Source: Ancylobacter pratisalsi (GTDB taxonomy: Bacteria; Pseudomonadota; Alphaproteobacteria; Rhizobiales; Xanthobacteraceae). From it: DNA of 64,000 bases. The notes under the pieces are model-generated. The model made no database searches, was not told where the DNA came from, and worked only from the letters and a program-made list of their open reading frames with translations. Position 1 is the first letter of the stretch, and each line of letters begins with the position of its first letter. The stretch covers positions 868,001-932,000 of the forward strand of contig NZ_CP048630.1 in NCBI RefSeq assembly GCF_010669125.1. Reading direction: 5' to 3'. Positions 53,690 to 60,687 of the stretch are shown here, in pieces. A program made the translations under genes and the position numbers.

Positions 53690-54110
53690 ATGGCCGCTAT
53701 CAGCCGGCATCCACTGCGCCTTTCGCAGCTCGTCGAGCAAGGCCACCGCGCCAGTATAATCGCGGATCTGGCCCGCCGTGATGAAGAAGCTCAGGGGGCG
53801 GGCATAGGCATTGGTGACGGCGTGCACCTTGGTGTTCATGCTGCCACCGATCCGGCAGGTCAGGCGGCCGAGATCCCCTTTCTACCCCAAGGCTGGAAGC
53901 CGTGTGGAGGGCTTGAGACAGGTCGTATCGAGCGTGACGGTCTGGGGTTCGGCCCCCTGGGCGGATAGACCTTCCATCATGCGTGTGAACACCCCACCGC
54001 TTCCGTCGGTTACACAATGCCTGTGCGGCCCATGGTCCCTCGGCGCATCCCGCCAGCGCAGCCTGTCCCGATTGACGAAGATGATCCCGTTCAGCATCGC
54101 GTCCTGAGCC
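53690..54110 (-). pseudogene. Decayed IS5-family transposase fragment
   Basis: Read leftward, three pieces of an IS5-type (IS427-like) transposase appear in two frames. They are LNGIIFVNRDRLRWRDAPRD and FTRMMEGLSAQGAEPQTVTLD, then after a frameshift NTKVHAVTNAYARPLSFFI, TAGQIRDYTGAVALLDEL and KAQWMPADSGHDAD. The N-terminal ~40 residues and the C-terminal half are missing. Internal substitutions suggest it has been dead for some time. No terminal repeats were recognised. It sits between phaG and the catabolic cluster and may mark a junction. Confidence 0.85.
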
Positions 54111-54133
54111 TAGTCGCGGCCAACGCCAGCACT

Positions 54134-54475
54134 CTAACGGCGCGCCTGCCCAGCATAGCCGAGCATCGCGCGCACTTCGGGCAGCATGTAGTAGGCGCCC
54201 GCGATCAGCTGCAGAAGAGCTTGCAGCGCGATTGGATCGTCCTTCTCGATCTCTCGGACAAACTCATGAGCATGGCAATCGCGCGCCCGTGCGACGAGTG
54301 CACGTACCGTAGGCAGAAGATCCGGACGCGAGGCCAGAGCCCGATCGATGGGCGCATTGCACAAGGCGACCTCGGAGGCGGACGGCATATCTCCCGAACG
54401 CGGCACCAGGACATCGGCGAGCCGTGCCAGCACCCTTCGCTCGTCGGGCATCAGCAGGTGCGACGTCGCCGTCAT
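54134..54475 (-). CDS. Gluconate-2-dehydrogenase subunit-3-like small protein
   Basis: A 113-aa helical protein. It begins with LLMPDERRVLARLADVLVPR and has the ALLQLIAGAYYMLPEVRAMLGY segment typical of the small subunit (subunit 3 family) of membrane-bound gluconate dehydrogenases and relatives. It pairs with the GMC flavoprotein encoded just upstream, whose stop overlaps its start by four bases. Unlike classic subunit 3 proteins it has no Tat signal peptide. No cytochrome c subunit gene follows. Confidence 0.75.
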   Translation of the reverse strand: MTATSHLLMPDERRVLARLADVLVPRSGDMPSASEVALCNAPIDRALASRPDLLPTVRALVARARDCHAHEFVREIEKDDPIALQALLQLIAGAYYMLPEVRAMLGYAGQARR

Positions 54476-56094
54476 CGGGGCTTCCCCCGTGTGGCAATCA
54501 GGTATTCCGCCGCGCGCAGGGAGAGGGCGGCGATCGTCGCCGCCGGATTGGCACAGGATCCTGTGACAAGGATGCTGCCATCCACGATGTGCAGTCCCGG
54601 TACGTCCTGCGAGGCACCGAAGCGGTCAACCACCGATGTCGTCGGGTCATCCCCCATCCGGCACGTGCCGAGCGGATGCCATCCATAGTCCGGCAGCAGC
54701 GGCACGGAGAGCGTGCGGCTTGCTCCGGAGGCCTGTAGCGACTCCTCCGCCCGAGCAAGGTTGAAGGCAAGCATCGCCCTGGAGTTTTCCGACAGGCTAT
54801 AGTGAAGGATCGGGATCGGATTCCCGTCGATATCGAGCCTCGCGGGATCAATCTCCACCCGGTTCGCCTCTTCGGGCAGATCTTCGCAGATGATGCCCCA
54901 CACACCGCTTCGGCCGAGCCAGGCATCGACGTGCCGATGCAGGGCCTCGCCCCAAAGCGGTTCGTTCGGCCAGGGAAACAGCGCGGCGCCGAGCGGGCCG
55001 CCGGAAGGGCCCAGATTCCACTTCGCGCCCCGGACGAAGCCGCTGTCGGCGCGGGTCGCGGCGAATTCCAGCGAATAGACCGTCTGGCCCCAGTGGCCCT
55101 GCCAGCTTTCCAGAGGCTCGTCGAAAAGTCCCACGGCCCGGCTGAACGGGTGCAGCATCAGCCGTTTGCCAACCAGCCCGGAACCGTTGGCGAGACCGTT
55201 CGGGAACCGGGCAGAGCGAGAGGCCAGCAGCAGCCGGGCGGTTCCGATGGCATTGCCGGCGAGTATGACCGTAGGGGCACGCGCCTTGCGTTCGACACCG
55301 TCCGCACCCTTGAACACGGCGCCGTTCGCCCGTCCGTGCGCGTCGAGCGTCACACGGGCAACGCGCACGCCGGTGACCAGCCGGGCGCCGCGCGCCTCGG
55401 CGAGGGGCCAGTGGGTGATGTCGACGCTGGTCTTGGCTCCAACGGGGCAGCCCTGGCCGCACACGCCAAGCTGAACGCAGGGCTGGCGCCCCTGATAGGG
55501 GCGGCTGGTGATGGCATTCGAGCCGGGCCAGCAGTGCCAGCCAAGCTTCGCATGCCCCTCCATGACTTTGCGGCCGACAGGCGACAGCGGCAGCGCTTCC
55601 ATCGGATAGTCGGGCTGGGGTGGCATCGCCGGATCGCCATTGCGTCCGGACACGCCGAAATCGACGTCGATCCGGTCGTAGAACGGCGCAAGTTCCTCGT
55701 AGGAAAGCGGCCAGTCCTCGCCGACACCGTCGGTCGAGTAGGTGCGAAAGTCGGATGGCATGAAGCGCATCCATTGAGCGCCGTAGAGCACGGTGCCGCC
55801 ACCGACGCCGTTGTACATCATCGGCTTGATGTCGGAGCGGCTGTCGTCGATGAGATAATCGCCGGGACCGCGGCGGATATTCGGGCTCGCGCTCCACGGG
55901 CCGAGGGACGTCAATTCCCAGTCGTCCTGCTCACCCCGGTAGGCGGCGGGATCGGGGCGTGGCCCTTGCTCAAGGCACAGGACGTCCACTCCCGCTTCCA
56001 CCAGACGCCGGGCGACCACCCCTCCCGAGAGCCCGGCACCGACGATCAGCACCTCGGCGGTGAGAGCGTCGCGGTCGAGCGGATCGGCTCTCAC
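54472..56094 (-). CDS. GMC-family FAD oxidoreductase
   Basis: A flavoprotein dehydrogenase of 540 aa. The dinucleotide-binding motif VLIVGAGLSGGVVARRLVEA lies near residues 15-34, followed by the GMC segment GGGTVLYGAQWMRF, a cysteine group CVQLGVCGQGCPVGAKTS, and the active-site region GWHPLGTCRMG with its His. It ends with VDGSILVTGSCANPAATIAAL. This form is the gluconate/sorbosone-type rather than choline oxidase. No signal peptide is visible. Its substrate is unknown; oxidation of an alcohol or aldehyde group in the imported compound is the natural inference. It overlaps both neighbours by four bases. Confidence 0.88.
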   Translation of the reverse strand: MRADPLDRDALTAEVLIVGAGLSGGVVARRLVEAGVDVLCLEQGPRPDPAAYRGEQDDWELTSLGPWSASPNIRRGPGDYLIDDSRSDIKPMMYNGVGGGTVLYGAQWMRFMPSDFRTYSTDGVGEDWPLSYEELAPFYDRIDVDFGVSGRNGDPAMPPQPDYPMEALPLSPVGRKVMEGHAKLGWHCWPGSNAITSRPYQGRQPCVQLGVCGQGCPVGAKTSVDITHWPLAEARGARLVTGVRVARVTLDAHGRANGAVFKGADGVERKARAPTVILAGNAIGTARLLLASRSARFPNGLANGSGLVGKRLMLHPFSRAVGLFDEPLESWQGHWGQTVYSLEFAATRADSGFVRGAKWNLGPSGGPLGAALFPWPNEPLWGEALHRHVDAWLGRSGVWGIICEDLPEEANRVEIDPARLDIDGNPIPILHYSLSENSRAMLAFNLARAEESLQASGASRTLSVPLLPDYGWHPLGTCRMGDDPTTSVVDRFGASQDVPGLHIVDGSILVTGSCANPAATIAALSLRAAEYLIATRGKPR

Positions 56095-57683
56095 GCCACT
56101 TCCTCTTCGACGCCTTCATTGCCGATCACGCTCAGGAACCGGCGCGTGCGCTCCTTCCTGGGCCTGTCGAGCACGTCGGCGGGCGCTCCTTCCTCGACAA
56201 TGCTGCCTTCATCGAAAAACACCACGCGGTCGGCCACCTCGCGTGCGAAGCGGATCTCATGGGTTACGATGATCATCGTCATGCCGGCCTCGGCGAGGGC
56301 GCGCATCACGTTCAGCACCTCACCCACCAGCTCGGGATCGAGCGCGGATGTCGGCTCATCGAACAGCATTAGGCGTGGCTTGACCGCGAGTGCACGGGCA
56401 ATGGCGACACGTTGCTGCTGGCCGCCTGACAGATGCTGCGGCAGATGGTCGGCGTGACTGGACAGCCCGACCGCCGCGAGGAGCCGCCGCGCCAGTGCCT
56501 CGGCTTCGGCGCGCGGCACGCCATGGACCCGAACCGGCGCTTCCATGATGTTTTCGAGCGCCGTCAGATTGGCGAACAGATTGAACGACTGGAACACCAT
56601 GCTGACGCCGACCTCTGCGCGCGCCTTGGCGCGACCGGAGGTTGGCCTGAGCCTGCCGTTCTCCTTCACATAGCCGACATAGCGGCCGCCGACGCGGATC
56701 TCGCCCTGGTCCATGGATTCGAGATGATTGACGAGGCGCAGGAGCGTCGACTTGCCCGATCCGCTTGGCCCGATCACCGCGACGACCTCACCAGGCTTCA
56801 CGTCGAAGCTGATGCCCTTGAGGACGTCACGCTCGCCATAGGCCTTCCAGACATTGACGCATTGCAGGAACGGCTCGTCCGATGCCGCGAAGGACGTCGT
56901 GGGAATGAGCTCGCGGACCGCCTCGACGCGCGAGGCCTTCGTCGCGCGGGCCGACGGGCCGGCAGGGGCGGGCCGGATCGCTTTGCGCCTCAAGCCCAGC
57001 AATCCGCGCCCGCTGGCCTGCTGGCGCCGTTCCGGGTCGAGCGAGCGCTCGAGCAGCATCTGGGCGATGGAGATGACACTGGTAAGGAGCAGATAGATGA
57101 GGCCGGCGCCGGCGAAGACGGTGAAGAACTTGAAATTCTCACCGACGATCTGCTGGGCGCGGAAGGTCAGTTCGTTGACGAAGATGACAGAGGCCACCGA
57201 CGTCATCTTCAGCATGCCGATCGTATCGTTGGCGAGCGCCGGGAGGATGGCGCGCATGGCCTGCGGCAGCACGATGCGTCGCAAGGTCAGCATGGGGCCC
57301 ATGCCGAGCGAGGAGGCCGCCACCGCCTGCTGCGGGTTGACCGACAGGATGCCGCCGCGAATGATCTCCGCCGAGAAGGCGGCCTGATTGAGCGAGAAGC
57401 CGATGACGGCTGTGGTGAAGCTGTCGAATTTGAGCCCGATCAGCGGCAGCGCATCGAAGATGAACACCAGTTGCAGGAGCAGCGGCGTTCCGCGCATGAC
57501 CCAGATATAGACCCAGGCAATCCCGCTGATCAGGCGGTATTCGCTTATGCGCATCAGGGCGAGAACGAGACCGAAGGCAAGCCCGATCACCATCGACACG
57601 ACGGTGATCTGGAGGGCGAGAACAGCGCCAGCCCAAAGGAAATCGGATGTGAAATAGCTGAGGACTTCGGTCGCCCACTCCAT
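56091..57683 (-). CDS. Polar amino acid ABC transporter, permease fused to ATPase
   Basis: A single 530-aa protein. Residues ~1-215 are a HisM-type permease with about five helices and the loop AASSLGMGPMLTLRRIVLPQA. Residues ~280-520 are a GlnQ-type ATPase with VIGPSGSGKSTLLRLVNHLE, LSGGQQQRVAIARALA, LMLFDEPTSALDPELV and the switch His in VTHEIRFA. A basic linker joins them. In most such systems these are separate genes. It lies downstream of the binding protein gene, after a hairpin, and overlaps the GMC gene by four bases. Confidence 0.92.
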   Translation of the reverse strand: MEWATEVLSYFTSDFLWAGAVLALQITVVSMVIGLAFGLVLALMRISEYRLISGIAWVYIWVMRGTPLLLQLVFIFDALPLIGLKFDSFTTAVIGFSLNQAAFSAEIIRGGILSVNPQQAVAASSLGMGPMLTLRRIVLPQAMRAILPALANDTIGMLKMTSVASVIFVNELTFRAQQIVGENFKFFTVFAGAGLIYLLLTSVISIAQMLLERSLDPERRQQASGRGLLGLRRKAIRPAPAGPSARATKASRVEAVRELIPTTSFAASDEPFLQCVNVWKAYGERDVLKGISFDVKPGEVVAVIGPSGSGKSTLLRLVNHLESMDQGEIRVGGRYVGYVKENGRLRPTSGRAKARAEVGVSMVFQSFNLFANLTALENIMEAPVRVHGVPRAEAEALARRLLAAVGLSSHADHLPQHLSGGQQQRVAIARALAVKPRLMLFDEPTSALDPELVGEVLNVMRALAEAGMTMIIVTHEIRFAREVADRVVFFDEGSIVEEGAPADVLDRPRKERTRRFLSVIGNEGVEEEVA

Positions 57684-57722
57684 CGGATCACTCCCAGGAG
57701 AAACATGAAAGCGCGCCGCGAA

Positions 57723-57747
57723 CCGGCGACCTCGGGGAGGCCGCCGG
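57723..57747 (-). terminator. Stem-loop between binding-protein and permease genes
   Basis: CCGGCGACCTC and GAGGCCGCCGG form an 11-bp stem with one mismatch and a GGG loop in the 95-bp gap. Such hairpins commonly reduce read-through or protect the binding-protein message so that more binding protein is made. Confidence 0.5.
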
Positions 57748-57778
57748 GCGATCGCACGTAGGGATCCGCTCTGGCCGA

Positions 57779-58630
57779 TCAGTTGGTCTTGAGTTCGGCC
57801 GGAAGTTCAAGCGCCGGATCGACGCCGTACTTCTTGAACACTTCCTGCTGGCCACCGGAGGCTTGCACCGCCTTCAGCCCGTCAAGCAGCGCTTGAGCAA
57901 GCGCGGTGTTGCCCTTCTTCACCGCGGCGCCGATCTGGAAGCCGCTGATGATGCCGTAAGCGCGTTCATAGACCGTCGGGTTGTCGGCGACCGTGCGGTC
58001 GACGAGCGCGAGGTCGGTCAACATGATGTCGGCGCGGTTGTTGGCGACGAGGCGGAAACCCGCGGCGTGATCGGGATAGGTCATCACCGTCACGGTCTCC
58101 TTGCCACTGGCGACGCACTTGCCGCCGAGTTCCTTCATCTGCGCCTCTTCCACCGTACCGAGGCCAACCGCGACGGTCTTGCCGCACAGATCGTCGTTAG
58201 ACTTGATATTCTTCGGGTTGCCCTTCTGGGTGATCGCGCCGGTGCCGGCCTTCATGTAGACGACGAAATCGGCCTGCTGTACCCGCTTGGCGTTGTAATA
58301 GATGTAGAACATCAGATCCATCTGCCCGGCCACGACCGCGGGGAAGATGCCCGACCAGGCGGCCGGCCGGATCTCGTATTTCACGCCGATGCAGTCGAAG
58401 ACCTTCTTGGCGAGATCGATGTCGGAGCCGACGAGAGTCTTGGTCTTCGGATCGAGGAAGGCATAGGGCGGGGTCTGGCCGTCGGCACCCATCAACAGGG
58501 TCTTTCCGGCGAGTTCCGGATATTTCTCGGCGATCTTTTCAGGTTCGCATTTCGGCGCGTCGGCGAGAACCGGCGCGCTGACCAGTGCGATCGATGCGGC
58601 GATGGCAAGTCTTAGTACAGACGAACGCAT
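57779..58630 (-). CDS. Periplasmic solute-binding protein, amino-acid type (SBP_bac_3)
   Basis: A 283-aa extracellular binding protein with a signal peptide (MRSSVLRLAIAASIALVSAP, with cleavage after VLADA). The SBP family 3 pattern follows: a first-lobe segment LLMGADGQTPPYAFLD, VGSDIDLAKKVFDCIGVKYE, WSGIFPAVVAGQMDLMF, and LCGKTVAVGLGTVEEAQ at the lobe junction. It should capture a small amino-acid-like or carboxylate compound and deliver it to the permease-ATPase fusion encoded next. A 13-bp palindrome lies just upstream. Confidence 0.92.
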   Translation of the reverse strand: MRSSVLRLAIAASIALVSAPVLADAPKCEPEKIAEKYPELAGKTLLMGADGQTPPYAFLDPKTKTLVGSDIDLAKKVFDCIGVKYEIRPAAWSGIFPAVVAGQMDLMFYIYYNAKRVQQADFVVYMKAGTGAITQKGNPKNIKSNDDLCGKTVAVGLGTVEEAQMKELGGKCVASGKETVTVMTYPDHAAGFRLVANNRADIMLTDLALVDRTVADNPTVYERAYGIISGFQIGAAVKKGNTALAQALLDGLKAVQASGGQQEVFKKYGVDPALELPAELKTN

Positions 58631-58652
58631 GGCTGTTCTCCATCAGGATTAT

Positions 58653-58665
58653 CAACTGGAAGTTG
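58653..58665. promoter_or_regulatory. 13-bp palindrome before the binding-protein gene
   Basis: CAACT and AGTTG flank GGA, 23 bp upstream of the binding-protein start, inside an AT-rich patch (TTGTAATTATTTGTATGTTG). It is a possible operator or promoter element. It is not the same sequence as the TTTC/GAAA repeats of the divergent promoter. Confidence 0.35.
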
Positions 58666-58734
58666 TAATTATTTGTATGTTGTCTTGCCGTAGCGCCGGT
58701 TCTTTTCCGCCGGCCTGTAAGGCGATTCTCTCGC

Positions 58735-59391
58735 CTATTTCTCCGATCGGCCGGGCCGGGCCGAAGGGTGCATAAACTGCTCGACCGGGGCCGAGGCGCC
58801 GTTCGGATTATAGGAAACGGAAATTATGTGCGCGTCGTCCCTACTCGTACAGACGTACACATGCTTCATGCTACTGTCGAAATAGGCGCTTTCACCCGAT
58901 CCAATACGAAAAGGCGCGTATTGATCCGTATGAATTTCAATTTCACCTGTGATCACGTAGACGAATTCTTCGCCTTCATGCTGGTTCCAGTCCGAGAATT
59001 CATCCGCGGAGCGCGCCGTTATCCACATCTCCAGCGGGATCATGTTCTTGCGGGAGATTTCGGTCGAATGGGCGAGATAGGCGTACTGCTCGGTTGAAAA
59101 CGGCACGCCCTGACCCCGGGCGGTCTGGGTCTTGCGGCCGCTGACCGTGGGCTTCAGCCCTGGTGTGACGAACTGCTCTATGGCGATGCCGAGTCCGTCG
59201 CAGAGCCGGATCACCACGTCGAAGGACGGCGACACCTCGCCCCGCTCGATCTTCGAGAGGTTGGAGACAGAGACGCCGGTGCGCTGCGCAACCTCAGCCA
59301 GCGTCAGATCGCCATCCTGCCGCACCAGCTTCAGCCGCTCGCCTACGGCGTTCGTGCCGACGGAGGTCCTCTGCACTTGCGGCTTTGTCAT
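58735..59391 (-). CDS. XRE-family transcriptional regulator with cupin sensor domain
   Basis: A 218-aa regulator. Residues ~18-70 form a helix-turn-helix of XRE type (TLAEVAQRTGVSVSNLSKIE, followed by SPSFDVVIRLCDGLG). Residues ~145-205 form a cupin fold (DWNQHEGEEFVYVITGEIEI, then YFDSSMKHVYVCTS) that should bind the inducer. Regulators of this build often control amine, amino-acid or polyamine catabolism. The ATG 14 codons into the frame (59391) is preferred since the regulator core begins soon after. It probably controls both the downstream transporter genes and the divergent enzymes, and possibly itself. Confidence 0.9.
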   Translation of the reverse strand: MTKPQVQRTSVGTNAVGERLKLVRQDGDLTLAEVAQRTGVSVSNLSKIERGEVSPSFDVVIRLCDGLGIAIEQFVTPGLKPTVSGRKTQTARGQGVPFSTEQYAYLAHSTEISRKNMIPLEMWITARSADEFSDWNQHEGEEFVYVITGEIEIHTDQYAPFRIGSGESAYFDSSMKHVYVCTSRDDAHIISVSYNPNGASAPVEQFMHPSARPGRSEK

Positions 59392-59442
59392 CGATCTACT
59401 CACGCCTTCTCGCCCGGTCACGCTATGCACGATTAGAAGATA

Positions 59443-59510
59443 ATTTCACCGACAGGAAAAAATCAACTTGATTTCTCGTGCGGGAAATAATTTTCATATC
59501 AGAGAGAAAA
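59443..59510. promoter_or_regulatory. Cluster of three TTTC/GAAA inverted repeats in the divergent promoter
   Basis: Two copies have equal spacing: ATTTC-N8-GAAAA (59443-59460) and ATTTC-N8-GAAAT (59471-59488), starting 28 bp apart. A third, TTTTC-N10-GAAAA, is at 59491-59510. They fill the AT-rich gap between the regulator and the enolase-superfamily gene and are strong candidate operators for the XRE/cupin regulator. A TTGATT-17-TTATCT promoter-like pair for the regulator overlaps the first copy. Confidence 0.6.
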
Positions 59511-59538
59511 TGCCGTTGCCCCAGTGAGGAGAGTTCGC

Positions 59539-60687
59539 GTGAAGATCAAGGCCGTGGAAGCCGTCCCGTTCGCATTGCCTATCCGGCGGCGCTTTCGTTG
59601 GAATGGCCTCGATCAGGAGCTCGGTGAATTCGTGCTCGTCCGTGTTGTTTCCGATACGGGAATCGTGGGCTATGGCGAGGCGACCCCGCTTGCCAGCTGG
59701 GGGGGCGAGCATGGCCGGCATGGCGGCGAGACCCTGTTCACCGTCCGCCACATGGTTGAAACGGTAATCGGTCCGCACCTCATCGGCCGGGACCCGACGG
59801 CGATCGGCGCCCTCATCCCGCTCATGGACGAGCTGGCGATCGGCCATACCTACGCGAAATGCGCGATTGAAATGGCATTGCACGATCTGTGGGGCAAGGC
59901 GGCCGGCCTTCCCGTCCATCGCCTACTCGGCGGCATCGTTCGGCCAGGCGTCGTCGTCGCCCATATGGTCGGGCTCATGGACGTGGGAGAGGCGATCGCC
60001 GAGGCGGAAGCCGCCAGCGCCGATGGCATCAAGGCTCTGCAAATCAAGGGCGGGCAGGATGCCGAGCGCGACATCGAACTCCTGCACGAGTTGCGCCGCC
60101 GGCTGCCCGACATGCGCCTGCGCCTCGATGCCAATCAAGGTTACAAGCCGCTCAAGGTAGCCTTTGACGTATCGCGGCGGCTTGACGGCGCGGGGATCGA
60201 CTACATCGAGCAGCCTGTCGCCGGCCTGTCCGATATCGCTCGCGTAACGGCGGAAAGCCACGTGAAAATCATTGCCGACGAGAGCTGCTGGTCGCCGCGC
60301 GACGCGCTTGATCTCGTCGCCGCGCGCGGCGCCGATGCGATCTCCATCTATCTCGCCAAGGCCGGCGGCATGCGTCGCGCGGGCGATGTCGCCGCCATCG
60401 CCGAGGCGGCCGGTCTCCCCTGCGACGTCAACGGCTCCATCGAATCCGCCATCGGCAATGCCGCCAACCTGGCCTTTGCGCTGTCCACGCGCGCGGTCTG
60501 CCTTCCCGCCGTCATCCCCATCTCGGCACCGGCCGGCACCCACCCGTGCAAGATCGGCGGGCATTATTTCGAGGACGATGTCATATCCACGCCCTTCCCC
60601 TTTGCCGACGGCATGCTGTTGCCGCTGGAGGCCCCGGGCCTTGGCATCGAGGTGGACGAGGCCAAGGTTCGGAAGTACGCGCTGTGA
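59539..60687 (+). CDS. Enolase-superfamily enzyme (muconate cycloisomerase / mandelate racemase type)
   Basis: A (beta/alpha)7-beta barrel enzyme of 382 aa. The N-terminal capping domain starts KIKAVEAVPFALPIRRRFRW. Metal ligands are in place: Asp in LRLDANQGY, Glu in YIEQPVAG, Asp in IIADESCWS. The usual KxK motif reads LQIKGG, so the first Lys is Gln, and the later IK-x-x-K segment reads SIYLAKAGGM with Tyr in place of the first Lys. The GTG start has AGGAGAG upstream. It probably epimerises or isomerises an alpha-carboxylate compound; the substrate is unknown. Its stop overlaps the hyuA start. Confidence 0.87.
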   Translation: MKIKAVEAVPFALPIRRRFRWNGLDQELGEFVLVRVVSDTGIVGYGEATPLASWGGEHGRHGGETLFTVRHMVETVIGPHLIGRDPTAIGALIPLMDELAIGHTYAKCAIEMALHDLWGKAAGLPVHRLLGGIVRPGVVVAHMVGLMDVGEAIAEAEAASADGIKALQIKGGQDAERDIELLHELRRRLPDMRLRLDANQGYKPLKVAFDVSRRLDGAGIDYIEQPVAGLSDIARVTAESHVKIIADESCWSPRDALDLVAARGADAISIYLAKAGGMRRAGDVAAIAEAAGLPCDVNGSIESAIGNAANLAFALSTRAVCLPAVIPISAPAGTHPCKIGGHYFEDDVISTPFPFADGMLLPLEAPGLGIEVDEAKVRKYAL

